Positions 36,124 through 45,867 of a stretch of DNA of 64,000 nt are shown here, piece after piece. The position numbers and the translations under genes were made by a program. The notes beneath the pieces are model-generated. The model saw nothing but the letters and a program-made list of their open reading frames with translations, made no database searches and was not told the origin of the DNA. Source of the DNA: Bdellovibrionales bacterium (lineage in GTDB: Bacteria > Bdellovibrionota > Bdellovibrionia > Bdellovibrionales > UBA1609); NCBI GenBank assembly GCA_016714165.1, contig JADJNU010000001.1, forward strand, positions 1,860,001-1,924,000, given 5' to 3'. The number at the start of each line of letters is the position of its first letter. Position 1 is the first letter of the stretch.

Positions 36124-37038
36124 TTATTTTCGTTCGCGCTTCGTTGCTTCTTTTGCAGTTGATTTCTTCTTATTATCTACCAACTGTTTGACAAAGTTAT
36201 TGTAGACAGATCCTTCTTCCTTGGACTTTCCAAAAACTTCATCTAGCTCACGTGGTTTTCGCCCATCTTGAGTGAGATCCTTTTGTTTCATACGAAATTT
36301 TATTTCACCATTAGACGGCTTTTGTCCAGGCCGAATACCTTTTGCCTCCCGCACCTCACTCTTCCCATAAACATCAACACTGGGATGTTCAAGTGAAGAT
36401 TGTATTTGGCTTGAGACCAAATCGACCCTGGCCTCAGCAACATTGCGTGCAGTGGCCCGGCTTCCGTCGCTCACAGTTTTATCAAAAATCAATCCATCTA
36501 CGTAAACGTTTGAATCCTCAAGACCGGAAGTAATCGCCTTGAGTTTCTCCATGATACCAACAAAATGAGACGCGGGCTTGCTTGTCCCATACTCAAACAT
36601 TTGATCGGCCGAAATGTCGAAGACAATTTCATCCTCGTTAATCTCTACCTTTTGAGCTAAATCTCCCAGTTGATCAGCAAGGTGATGAAGAACAATCTTC
36701 TTTGAACCCATTCCAAGAATGTTAGGCGTAAAATCAGTGGGAGTAATGAAGGCCTGAAAGAATTTAAGCGGCTCATTGATAATATCGAGGAACAGCTTCT
36801 CGAGAGTAAGCTCCACACCATAGTTCGAAAAATTATATTCTATCACACTGGGAGTTGAGAAATAGTCAGAAATATTCTTCTTGACCGGTTCCGACTGACT
36901 CACTAGCCACATCACTAAAAAGAAGGACATCAAGGCCGTCATGAAATCGGCAAAAGCAACCTTCCAGGAGCCACCATGAGCACCCGCCGCTTGAATCGTG
37001 ATTTTTTTCACCACAATGATCGGCTGTTTCTCGGCCAC
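36124..37038 (-). CDS. motB: Flagellar motor stator protein MotB (divergent OmpA domain)
   Basis: A 304-residue protein with the stator plug-and-helix region GSWKVAFADFMTALMSFFLVMWLV, including the proton-channel Asp31. The C-terminal half aligns in position with an OmpA-like peptidoglycan-binding domain (FDISADQMFEYGTSKP, ARNVAEARVDLVSSQI), but the usual GHTD segment is replaced by VDGLIFDKT. It therefore may bind the wall differently or weakly. It is 18 nt downstream of motA, forming the usual stator pair. Confidence 0.9.
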   Translation of the reverse strand: MAEKQPIIVVKKITIQAAGAHGGSWKVAFADFMTALMSFFLVMWLVSQSEPVKKNISDYFSTPSVIEYNFSNYGVELTLEKLFLDIINEPLKFFQAFITPTDFTPNILGMGSKKIVLHHLADQLGDLAQKVEINEDEIVFDISADQMFEYGTSKPASHFVGIMEKLKAITSGLEDSNVYVDGLIFDKTVSDGSRATARNVAEARVDLVSSQIQSSLEHPSVDVYGKSEVREAKGIRPGQKPSNGEIKFRMKQKDLTQDGRKPRELDEVFGKSKEEGSVYNNFVKQLVDNKKKSTAKEATKRERK

Positions 37039-37056
37039 GATCTCTCCTCAATCCTA

Positions 37057-37917
37057 TTAGGCGGCTTTCTTCGCTTCTTTTGTTGCAGTATCCATTTCAT
37101 CAAAGGAGGGGCGATCCACTGGAAAAATATTGCGACGAGCAAATTCTACGCACACAAGCGGAGGCGCACCTCTCTGAAGTGCAACGAGCGCGGCCTTGAT
37201 CACAGATAAGTAGCGACCCTCTACTTCTATATCATTATTCATTTTGGTTGAGATTGGACCTATAAATCCGTAACACATCAAGACTCCAAGAAATGTTCCA
37301 ACAAGAGCTGCAGCGACCAAACTTCCGATTGTTTGAACACCTTGATCCAGATAATCCATCGTATGGACGATTCCCAAAACGGCAGCGACAATCCCCAGCC
37401 CTGGAAGAGCATCTGCAACAGCTTGGACGGCATGAGATGCGGCGTGCTCTTCAGAGTGTGCTACCTTGATATCTTGATCAAGAAGATCATCGACATCGTA
37501 TTGAGTAAGATCCGCCGAAAGGGTGATTTTCATGGTGTCACATAAAAAGTCAACCGCGTGGTGATTCTTCAAGAAGGTGGGATAGGCTTTAAAAATCTCA
37601 CTGGCCTCAGGTTCTTCAATGTGTTTTTCGACTGCCTGCGGACCATCCTTGCGAAATATCTGAAATAGCTGAAACATCATCTGCAAGAGTTCAAGATAAT
37701 CCTTTTTTGAAGGACCCTTTCCAAGCATCGCGTGGATGGCTTTGGATATTGCCATCTTGATCGTGCCAATTGGATTGGCCGTAATGAAGCCGCCCAGCGC
37801 AGCTCCTCCGATGATCAACACTTCAAATGGTTGCCAAATGACATGCAAATGCCCACCGGCAGCTAGATAACCGCCAAATACACAGACGATCACGATAATG
37901 GCACCAACAAAACCCAT
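37057..37917 (-). CDS. motA: Flagellar motor stator protein MotA
   Basis: A 286-residue protein beginning at ATG 37917, which has GGAGGAGAG in front; the frame stays open 45 codons further but that part is not MotA-like. It has four membrane segments, starting GFVGAIIVIVCVFGGYLAAGG, and the conserved proline region ALPGLGIVAAVLGIVHTMDYL with SLVAAALVGTFLGVLMCYGF. MotA and MotB form the ion-driven stator around the flagellar rotor. Bdellovibrio genomes are known to carry several stator pairs; this is one. Confidence 0.95.
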   Translation of the reverse strand: MGFVGAIIVIVCVFGGYLAAGGHLHVIWQPFEVLIIGGAALGGFITANPIGTIKMAISKAIHAMLGKGPSKKDYLELLQMMFQLFQIFRKDGPQAVEKHIEEPEASEIFKAYPTFLKNHHAVDFLCDTMKITLSADLTQYDVDDLLDQDIKVAHSEEHAASHAVQAVADALPGLGIVAAVLGIVHTMDYLDQGVQTIGSLVAAALVGTFLGVLMCYGFIGPISTKMNNDIEVEGRYLSVIKAALVALQRGAPPLVCVEFARRNIFPVDRPSFDEMDTATKEAKKAA

Positions 37918-38153
37918 GGTATCTCTCCTCCGGCCAATCAATCGGAAAATAGGCAATGAAAATGAAGGGAGTGTTCGGATTCCTCGCAGAATCACGACCT
38001 TTGGCAGTAGCGTAAGCTTTTCTCGACCTGTCCTTGAATTCCCCTTGGTCAAGAACTTCTAAACCTAGCCTTTCAACAAGAAAACAATTTATAATTCCAA
38101 TTTGAGATGTTAACTTCTTCTCCCAAATAGACGTAACAAGCTACGTGAGATTC

Positions 38154-39950
38154 ATGATAAAGAAGTCGTTGGCCTTAAATTGCACTTTTTTTTATTTCCG
38201 GACGACCCTTAGCTTCTTGGTTGTGGTCGCTTCCCTGAATTGCCTTGGCCAAAGCCCTTCAAGGTTGATCAACAATAGCCCCCTAAAAGCACAGGCTTCT
38301 CTCCTCGCAAGCTCCCTTCCACAGGGCGGCAATAGTCCTCTGAAAATCGACTTGGAATTGGCACCCGATTTTCATGCCTACGTGGATCAATTTCAGTTAC
38401 GCCTGCTTGAACCCGAAGGTCTGCAACTTAGCCAATTTGAAATTTTGCCTGTTGTGGAATTCCCTGATTTTGTGTCAAAGAAAATCAAGAAAGGTGTGAG
38501 AACCAGCGCTCAATTGAAATGTGTTTTAGGGATCCCAGAAGGATTCTCATTGGGACCCATCAAGGCAAAGCTGGAACTCACTTATCAGGCCTGCGCACCC
38601 ACTTTTTGTCTCCTTCCAAAAAAATTGGTGGTACCGCTGGAATTTAATGTTGTTGAAATCAAAGAGGAACCGTCGTCACAAAGCTCCCTCTCGAACGGAG
38701 GTATGTTTTCTCAGGCCCATGATAAGGGATGGCCTTTCATTTTTTTAACGGTCTTTCTGGCGGGTTTATTGACAAGTTTTACTCCTTGCGTTTTTCCGAT
38801 GATCCCTATAACTCTCGCCGTCATCGGCTCGGTAGGAACAAAAAGAAGTCGGCTAAAAAACTTCGGAGTTAGCCTCGTCTACGTGGGTGGAATTGCCCTC
38901 TCATATTCCCTGCTGGGTGTAGGGGCCGCATTGACTGGATCAATCTTTGGATCTGTTCTTGGTCACCCACTTGTCGCGATTGGCTTTGCATCTATTTTCA
39001 CTCTCATGGCCTTAGGTTCTTTCGGTCTTATTGAAATCCAAGCTCCCCTATTTATTCGACGACGTCTTGGAACCTTTCAAAGTAAAAGTCGCTGGATTGG
39101 TGCTTTTTTGTCTGGGCTGCTGGCTGGCGTCATTGCAGGCCCCTGCGTTGGACCTGTTCTTGTCAGCATTCTCGCCTTTGTCGCTCAAACCAAAGACCCA
39201 TTTATGGGTTTTTTATTGCTGTTTACTTTTGCTGTGGGCATGGGCCAACTGTTTCTTGCTTTGGGGCTCTCCACCGAATTCATCCACAAACTTCCTAAAG
39301 CAGGACCTTGGATGAATATGACGAAATTTGCGTTTGGAACCACAATGACGGCCTTGGCCTTGTTCTATTTACGGCCAATAACTCACCCGCGGTTGTTTGA
39401 TGGACTCATCGGACTGGTTTTTATTTTGATCTCGAGCACTCATGGTGCATTTAGCCCAATTCGAAAAATCGGCTCAATAAAAAGTTTGACCAAAGGGTTC
39501 CTGTTCATGGGATTCCTTATCGGCGTTCTTTTTATGGTAAAATCTTTGGCTCCTGAGCTTTTCAATGAAGGCTCAAACGGAAATCCACCTCACGAAAAAT
39601 CAGAATTTCTTCATGGTTGGCAGCCCTATTCCTTGCTCCGGCTGGAAGAAGCCATAGCCCATGACAAGCCTGTCATTATCGATTTTTATGCAGACTGGTG
39701 TGTCGCTTGCAAGGAGCTTGAAACTCAAACATTTTCGGATCCGTTGGTCATTCAAAAAATAAGAAATTTCCTACCTCTCAGATTTGATGCAACTCGCACA
39801 AGCGAAGAGTTTGAAAGCCTCAAACAAAAGTTTGGCATACTGGGACTTCCCACTATCGTTATCTATGATGGAAAAAAATGGAGATCGGACCTTACCCTCA
39901 CGGGTTTCGAAGATGCAACCGCATTTCTGAAACGCTTGACGCTCGATTGA
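38154..39950 (+). CDS. dsbD: Thiol:disulfide interchange protein DsbD
   Basis: Membrane reductase passing electrons from cytoplasmic thioredoxin to periplasmic proteins. It has an N-terminal signal, a periplasmic alpha domain with the cysteine pair in TYQACAPTFCLLP, an eight-helix core with SFTPCVFPMIPITL and AGVIAGPCVGPVLVS (the two core cysteines), and a C-terminal thioredoxin domain with WCVAC (YADWCVACKELE). All six active cysteines are present. ATG 38154 or the in-frame GTG 38145 may be the start; neither has a strong ribosome site. About 600 residues is normal. Confidence 0.95.
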   Translation: MIKKSLALNCTFFYFRTTLSFLVVVASLNCLGQSPSRLINNSPLKAQASLLASSLPQGGNSPLKIDLELAPDFHAYVDQFQLRLLEPEGLQLSQFEILPVVEFPDFVSKKIKKGVRTSAQLKCVLGIPEGFSLGPIKAKLELTYQACAPTFCLLPKKLVVPLEFNVVEIKEEPSSQSSLSNGGMFSQAHDKGWPFIFLTVFLAGLLTSFTPCVFPMIPITLAVIGSVGTKRSRLKNFGVSLVYVGGIALSYSLLGVGAALTGSIFGSVLGHPLVAIGFASIFTLMALGSFGLIEIQAPLFIRRRLGTFQSKSRWIGAFLSGLLAGVIAGPCVGPVLVSILAFVAQTKDPFMGFLLLFTFAVGMGQLFLALGLSTEFIHKLPKAGPWMNMTKFAFGTTMTALALFYLRPITHPRLFDGLIGLVFILISSTHGAFSPIRKIGSIKSLTKGFLFMGFLIGVLFMVKSLAPELFNEGSNGNPPHEKSEFLHGWQPYSLLRLEEAIAHDKPVIIDFYADWCVACKELETQTFSDPLVIQKIRNFLPLRFDATRTSEEFESLKQKFGILGLPTIVIYDGKKWRSDLTLTGFEDATAFLKRLTLD

Positions 39951-40055
39951 CTGAGGTTAAACCGCCACCCTAAAATAACGCCACCGCAAACTTCCCTGAT
40001 CAGATTTTGACTCCAAAAAAAACTATCTCCGACGACACAGACTATCCGAGAAACA

Positions 40056-40583
40056 CTAAATTTTTTTCAAACGGGCAATTTCGCGACGCGCTTCCTCTAA
40101 GGAGGCTTTCGCGCCCATCAATTGAAGTTCTTGTTCATGAATAATCTTCTGAATTTGCCCCATTCGAACGTCGTAGGTCTGCAAAACCTGATTGTGCCGA
40201 TCCATCATTTCTTGAATTTTTGATTCCTGAAGACGCCGTTCCGTCACGCGACTGTTGATCTGCGCAAACTTCTCATTGATCTCGTGGATGGTCTGCTTAA
40301 GAAATTGTTCCATTCGAGAACCCGCGCTATTGAACCGATCAAAACGATTCTTGGTGGACTCCATCCACTCGCTCATTCGGTTCTGTGCGTTCTCCTGACG
40401 ATTTTCCAACTCCTTAAAACGACGTTTAAACAAGTCAAACTGCGCCAGCAAGACGTGCCAGTCCTCTTGAAGAGCTGAGTTTATCTCCGCAGACCCTTGA
40501 AGGTTCACATTGAGAAATGAGGAGTCCGTCCTGGCTGGAGGTTGTAAATCGTCAAAAAGATCACGTTTTAACTCTCTTGACAT
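40056..40583 (-). CDS. Coiled-coil protein of unknown function
   Basis: A 175-residue protein from ATG 40583, preceded by GGGGAGAGAGG; the open frame runs 29 codons further up but crosses the divergent promoter region. After an N-terminal stretch (SRELKRDLFDDLQPPAR) nearly the whole protein is charged heptad-like sequence rich in Gln, Glu and Arg (residues about 45-175), with no membrane segment or signal. No family is recognised. It is divergent from the next gene. Confidence 0.7.
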   Translation of the reverse strand: MSRELKRDLFDDLQPPARTDSSFLNVNLQGSAEINSALQEDWHVLLAQFDLFKRRFKELENRQENAQNRMSEWMESTKNRFDRFNSAGSRMEQFLKQTIHEINEKFAQINSRVTERRLQESKIQEMMDRHNQVLQTYDVRMGQIQKIIHEQELQLMGAKASLEEARREIARLKKI

Positions 40584-40652
40584 GCCCTCTCTCCCCGTTA
40601 GTATCGCACTTTTTACTGGACTCCAACAAGGTCCCAAATTTATCGTTGGGTT

Positions 40653-41648
40653 ATGGTATCTGTCACTCAATTAGCTCAATTTCTTTTGAAACTAAATCCC
40701 CAGACACATTCGGCGCGTCTTAGCTTTTACCATTGGGTCAAAAATTTTCTCGATCTAAATGCCGAGCTTCAGGCAGATATGATAGATCGCTTCTACGACC
40801 ATGCCTTATTGATCTCCCACTGGCAAACGAACTCCCAATTGTTGGGGGAAACGGTCGCCCAAGACCTTCTTCTTTTTTCTCGCTCACATACACTGAATTT
40901 CGATCCCAAAGATGTTCGACATGCCCATCAGCTACAGACTGTTGAGCTCAGTCATTCCCGCGATTTGCTCTCGACAATTGAAGCTCACATGGAAACATCG
41001 AAGGCTCACGGAAAATTTAAAATATTGCCACTCAACAACCACCAAATTCTCACGATACAGGCCACCCCCAATCAAGGCTTTCTCGTGCGCGTATTCACCA
41101 ATCAAATGAAAGTTGCGGGCCACCAGCTAAAACCGTTGGCACCTCTGACTCAGCTTCAGTATTCATCTCAATTAGAACTTATTCCGGGGCTGGTTCAGAT
41201 TTTACAGACAGGCCACACCGCTTGGTCAAAATTTCAGATAGATGATGATGGGTGCCATGGCTTGCTTGTCAAGGGCTATATTTTTCAAAAGGCCGAAGTT
41301 TTTGTCGGTAAGAATATGAGCCTTTACCCGGAACTCTATTACGGGCTCAAACAACTTGAGAGGTTTTACATTGACCTAAGGTCAGACCCGCTTTATCAGG
41401 AATTGGCATCAATGCTCGAGAAGGCTCTCAATTTGATCGGAACCCAACATCCCGAAGCCTACACATTGGCCGACACAGCACTTCGAAAAGGTCGGCTGGC
41501 CCTCAAGAATATTTTTCCCGATGACAAGCTGCTGCGTCTTCTGGTAACCAACCTAGAGTATCGAATAACTGAGGGTCATCAAGTCTTCAAAAATGGACCC
41601 CAACCAGAAACTGACGAATCATGTCTCCTGTCCCAACCAGCAAATTAA
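40653..41648 (+). CDS. Conserved-looking protein of unknown function upstream of rluB
   Basis: A 331-residue protein from ATG 40653. It is soluble, with no signal or membrane segment, and has a mixed alpha/beta composition; I see no catalytic or binding motif I recognise. The middle part (FKILPLNNHQILTIQAT, QGFLVRVFTNQMKVAG, QLKPLAPLTQLQY) looks like a beta domain, and the C-terminal third is helical (YPELYYGLKQLERFYIDL). Its 3' end overlaps the rluB start by 28 nt, so the two are probably cotranscribed. Confidence 0.75.
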   Translation: MVSVTQLAQFLLKLNPQTHSARLSFYHWVKNFLDLNAELQADMIDRFYDHALLISHWQTNSQLLGETVAQDLLLFSRSHTLNFDPKDVRHAHQLQTVELSHSRDLLSTIEAHMETSKAHGKFKILPLNNHQILTIQATPNQGFLVRVFTNQMKVAGHQLKPLAPLTQLQYSSQLELIPGLVQILQTGHTAWSKFQIDDDGCHGLLVKGYIFQKAEVFVGKNMSLYPELYYGLKQLERFYIDLRSDPLYQELASMLEKALNLIGTQHPEAYTLADTALRKGRLALKNIFPDDKLLRLLVTNLEYRITEGHQVFKNGPQPETDESCLLSQPAN

Positions 41649-42418
41649 TTCGCCTCAACAAGTACCTTGCAGATTGTGGCGTTTCCAGCCGACGCAAGGC
41701 CGATGAATTGATCGACTCGGGTGATGTTCAGATCAATGGGAAAACCGTTTTTGAACTGGGGATCAAGGTCGATCCTCAAAATGATCGGGTCACACTCAAA
41801 GGCAAACTCCTCCGCCAGGACAATCAAAAGGTTTATGTGATGTTTTATAAGCCTAAACATGTTCTGACTTCCATGAGCGATCCAGAAGGCCGCCCCACGG
41901 TGGCAGATTATTTTCGCAAACTGCCATTCAGATTATTTCCAGTGGGTCGTCTCGATTGGGACACAGAAGGCCTCATTCTTCTAACGAATGATGGCGAATT
42001 CGCCCAGAAAGTCATGCATCCTCGACATGAAATACCCAAGGCTTACCTGGCTAAGCTCAATGGCAAACCAACCGATGAGCAGCTCCGAAAACTCGTACAA
42101 GGAGTTTCTATCATCGGTGGCAGAGTCAGAGCACAAAGTGCCGATCGCGCCCGAGGCAAGGGCTCTGTTCAATACGATTGGGTGAGAGTGGTTATCACTG
42201 AAGGTAAAAATCGACAAATTCGAAAAATGTTTGAAAAAATTGGGTTTGACGTTAAAAAACTTCAGCGAGTTTCTATTGGCCAATTGAAACTTGGAAACCT
42301 CAAACACGGCGAACACAAGTTGTTAGGACCCGAAGACCTCCGCAAGATCTTCGCTCGCAAGGTGAAGAAGGAAAAACAAAAATCACTCAAGAAAAATGCA
42401 CTTCTCAAGCGAACCTGA
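41621..42418 (+). CDS. rluB: 23S/16S rRNA pseudouridine synthase, RluB/RsuA family
   Basis: A 265-residue enzyme with an N-terminal S4 RNA-binding domain (IRLNKYLADCGVSSRRKADELI) and a RsuA-type synthase domain with catalytic Asp in GRLDWDTEGLILLTNDG, then KVMHPRHEIPKAYLAKL and EGKNRQIRKMFEKIGF. The C-terminal basic tail (ARKVKKEKQKSLKK) is typical of RluB. The last 80 bases of the gene are repeated, with seven mismatches, 3.2 kb downstream at 45527-45605. Confidence 0.93.
   Translation: MSPVPTSKLIRLNKYLADCGVSSRRKADELIDSGDVQINGKTVFELGIKVDPQNDRVTLKGKLLRQDNQKVYVMFYKPKHVLTSMSDPEGRPTVADYFRKLPFRLFPVGRLDWDTEGLILLTNDGEFAQKVMHPRHEIPKAYLAKLNGKPTDEQLRKLVQGVSIIGGRVRAQSADRARGKGSVQYDWVRVVITEGKNRQIRKMFEKIGFDVKKLQRVSIGQLKLGNLKHGEHKLLGPEDLRKIFARKVKKEKQKSLKKNALLKRT
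42320..42398 (+). repeat. Direct repeat, copy 1: 3' end of rluB
   Basis: This part of rluB (encoding LLGPEDLRKIFARKVKKEKQ and onward) matches 45527-45605 at 72 of 79 positions with no gaps. The two copies bracket the RCC1-repeat gene, exactly 3207 bases apart. Confidence 0.9.
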
Positions 42419-42556
42419 CGCGGATGAGTGTTCTATTATAAGAATCCATAAGGCGCGAAAATCCCTCTATTGCAATAGATTTGGATTTTAAATTTTATTT
42501 ATTTAAGTCTCATTCTGGGTACCTGAATACAGGGTGAATTAGATTAGAATAGAGGG

Positions 42557-45522
42557 ATGCGGAAACGTCACCTGGGATCGAAAAGATCCAGCTTTTCTTG
42601 TAGGAGAAGTCCTCCTTTCTTTGGCCTTCTATTTTTACCGATTTTATTAGGCCTTGTTGCCTCGTCTAGTTGTCGTCTAAATGACAATACAATCAGGGGT
42701 CAAATTGGACCCGATCCCGACACTAATGCTGTTACCGATGCCACGCCCGATGCCTTTGGCTTTGCCGATCAAAATAATCTGCTTCTCTCAACTCTATACT
42801 ATTCAGAGATTGTACAGATTACCGGTATCGACAAGAAAGTTGATATCACCCTGTCAGGAGATGGCAGCTCTGAGTACCGAGTCTGCTCTGATATCTCTTG
42901 TACCCAAGAGATACAAGCATGGGGGGCTTTCCCTGCCACTAGTCTAGTCAAAAAGAAGAACTATGTTCAGCTAAGACTAACGTCTTCATCAACCTACAAC
43001 ACTCTGAAGCAAGCTAGCTTGAAAGTGGGCGAGACGACCGCGACTTGGAAAGCTAGAACAATAGCTCTCCCACCTCCAACGGCAGGACCGTGGAAACAAG
43101 TGGTTCCGGGAAAGGCCCACACCTGTGGGCTCGCGAGCGGCGGCAAGGCCTATTGTTGGGGAAGAGATTTCGAGGGCCAATTGGGCGAGAATGGGGATGG
43201 GGATAACTTGACTGAGAATATTCCGGTGCTCATTGACACATCAAACCTGAGCGCGGGTTCAAGCTTTATCTCTCTTGTGGCAGGAAGCTTCCACACCTGC
43301 GGGCTCGCCAGCGACGGAAAGGCCTATTGTTGGGGAAGGGATTTCGAGGGCCAATTGGGCGAGAATGGGGATGGGGATAACTTGACTGAGAATATTCCGG
43401 TGCTCATTGACACATCAAACCTGAGCGCGGGCTCAAGCTTTATCTCTCTTGTGGCAGGAAATTTCCACACCTGCGGGCTCGCCAGCGACGGAAAGGCCTA
43501 TTGCTGGGGAAGGGATTTCGAAGGCCAATTGGGCGAGAATGGGGGATGGGGATAATTTAGACGAGAATATTCCGGTGCTCGTTGACACATCAAACCTGAG
43601 CGCGGGCTCAAGCTATCTCTCTTGTGGCAGGAGTGGACCACACCTGCGGGCTCGCCAGCGACGGAAAGGCCTATTGTTGGGGGGCGGATACCTACGGTAA
43701 ATTGGGCGAGAATGGGGATGGGGATAATTTAGACGAGAATATTCCGGTGCTCGTTGACACATCAAACCTGAGCGCGGGCTCAAGCTTTATCTCCCTGACG
43801 GCAGGAATGGGCCACACCTGCGGGCTCGCCAGCGACGGAAAGGCCTATTGTTGGGGGTGGGATTCCGATGGCCAATTGGGCGAGAATGGGGATGGGGATA
43901 ATTTAGACGAGAATATTCCGGTGCTCGTTGACACATCAAACCTGAGCGCGGGCTCAAGCTTTATCTCCCTGACGGCAGGAATGGGCCACACCTGCGGGCT
44001 CGCCAGCGACGGAAAGGCCTATTGTTGGGGAAGGGATTTCGAGGGCCAATTGGGCGAGAATGGGGATGGGGATAATTTAGATGAGAATACTCCGGCCCTC
44101 GTTGACACATCAATCCTGAGCGCAGGCTCAAGCTTTATCTCTCTTGTGGCAGGAAATTACCACACCTGCGGGCTCGCCAGCGACGGAAAGGCCTATTGTT
44201 GGGGGTGGGATTCCGATGGCCAATTGGGCGAGGATGGGGATGGGGATAATTTAGACGAGAATATTCCGGTACTCGTTGACACATCAAACCTGAGCGCGGG
44301 CTCAAGCTTTATCTCTCTTGTGGCAGGAGTGGACCACACCTGCGGGCTCGCCAGCGATGGAAAGGCTTATTGTTGGGGATCAGATTCCTTTGGCCAATTG
44401 GGCGAGAACGGGGATGGGGATAATTTAGACGAGAATATTCCGGTGCTCGTTGACACATCAAACCTGAGCGCAGGCTCAAGCTTTATCTCTCTTGTGGCAG
44501 GAAATTACCACACCTGCGGGCTCGCCAGCGACGGAAAGGCTTATTGTTGGGGATCAGATTCCTTTGGCCAATTGGGCGAGAACGGGGATGGGGATAATTT
44601 AGACGAGAATACTCCGGCCCTCGTTGACACATCAATCCTGAGCGCGGGTTCAAGCTTTATCTCTCTTGTGACAGGAAGCTACCACACCTGCGGGCTCGCC
44701 AGCGACGGCAAGGCCTATTGTTGGGGAAGGGATTCCGAGGGCCAATTGGGCGAGAATGGGGATGGGGATAACTTGACTGAGAATATTCCGGTGCTCGTTG
44801 ACACATCAAACCTGAGCGCGGGCTCAAGCTTTATCTCCCTGACGGCAGGAAGCTACCACACCGGCGGGCTCGCCAGCGACAGAAAGGCCTATTGTTGGGG
44901 AAGGGATTTCGAGGGCCAATTGGGCGAGAATGGGGATGGGGATAATTTAGACGAGAATATTCCGGTACTCGTTGACACATCAAACCTGAGCGCGGGCTCA
45001 AGCTTTATCTCTCTTGTGGCAGGAAATTACCACACCTGCGGGCTCGCCAGCGACGGAAAGGCTTATTGTTGGGGGTGGGATTTCGATGGCCAATTGGGGG
45101 AGAATGGGGATGGGGATAATTTAGACGAGAATATTCCGGTGCTCGTTGACACATCAATCCTGAGCGCAGGCTCAAGCTTTATCTCTCTTGTGGCAGGAAA
45201 TTACCACACCTGCGGGCTCGCCAGCGACGGAAAGGCCTATTGTTGGGGAAGGGATTTCGGGGGCCAATTGGGCGAGGATGGGGATGGGGATAATTTAGAC
45301 GAGAATATTCCGGTACTCGTTGACACATCAAACCTGAGCGCGGGCTCAAGCTTTATCTCTCTTATGGCAGGAGTGGACCACACCTGCGGGCTCGCCAGCG
45401 ACGGCAAAGCCTATTGTTGGGGACGGGATTCCGAGGGCCAATTGGGCGAGAATGGGGATGGGGATAATTTAGACGAGAATATTCCTGTCGAAGTTGATAG
45501 CTCAGTACTTACATCCAATTAA
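42557..45522 (+). pseudogene. RCC1-repeat lipoprotein gene, interrupted by two frameshifts
   Basis: The N-terminal part has an export signal and lipobox (VASSSC), then a domain with DITLSGDGSSEYRVC (about residues 60-180). From 43118 on there are fourteen repeats of 58 residues (174 bp), each with HTCGLASDGKAYCWG, GQLGENGDGDNL and NLSAGSSFISLVAG; this is the RCC1/ATS1-type beta-propeller blade, and 14 blades would make two seven-bladed propellers. The frame breaks twice in the third-fourth repeat: an extra G at 43541-43545 and two T missing at 43614, net -1, so the first frame stops at 43555 and the last runs 43624-45522. It may be a decaying or phase-variable surface protein, or the indels may be assembly errors in near-identical repeats. 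Confidence 0.8.
43118..45522 (+). repeat. Tandem array of fourteen 174-bp RCC1-like units
   Basis: The codon for the first His of HTCGLAS recurs at 43118, 43292, 43466, 43639, 43813, 43987, 44161, 44335, 44509, 44683, 44857, 45031, 45205 and 45379, i.e. every 174 bases except one step of 173 caused by indels. The last unit is incomplete. Units differ at few bases, concentrated after CWG and before HTCG. Unit 11 has lost its Cys (HTGGLASDRK). Confidence 0.95.
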
Positions 45523-45526
45523 ATCA

Positions 45527-45605
45527 TTGTTAGGTCCCGAAGACCTCCGGAAAATTTTCGCTCGCAAGGTAAAGAAGGAAAGACAAAAATCACTCAAGAA
45601 AGATG
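45527..45605 (+). repeat. Direct repeat, copy 2: diverged rluB 3' end fragment
   Basis: It starts 5 nt after the RCC1 gene stop and aligns without gaps to 42320-42398. Five of seven differences are silent in the rluB frame (GGA/GGT, CGC/CGG, AAG/AAA, ATC/ATT, GTG/GTA); the other two are K to R and N to D. The frame then runs on for 14 codons of unrelated sequence to TAG. The silent pattern says the fragment evolved as part of a working rluB. Confidence 0.88.
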
Positions 45606-45800
45606 GGCTCCATAATAGTCTGATGGTTATGATAATCCACATATAGGTCAATATGGTTTCCTTAAGCCTTTTGGGATCTTTCGTTGTAGGCCAGGTTTTA
45701 CGGATGAGGCGATTGAGGATTCTCGTCAGAGCAAGGGGCTTGAGCTTATCAAAATTCTTCTGATTTTTGATCCTCGACCAATGGGAAAGAAAACGAAACT

Positions 45801-45867
45801 TTCGAACGACCTGAGAAAGGATCCGAAGTTCAGATCCTTTCTCAGGTCGCTCGAAAATTTTTTAATT
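45801..45867 (+). terminator. Strong Rho-independent terminator
   Basis: A 23-bp inverted repeat with one mismatch: arms 45801-45823 and 45833-45855 around a 9-nt loop, followed on the plus strand by AATTTTTTAATTT. It should end transcripts from the rluB-RCC1 side. Confidence 0.85.

Noticed and set aside
37918..38052. N-terminal extension of MotA by 45 codons
   Set aside because: GGAGGAGAG before ATG 37917 and the family N-terminus support the shorter start.
43118..45522. Tandem repeats considered as CRISPR
   Set aside because: Units are 174 bp, contiguous and protein-coding with no spacers.
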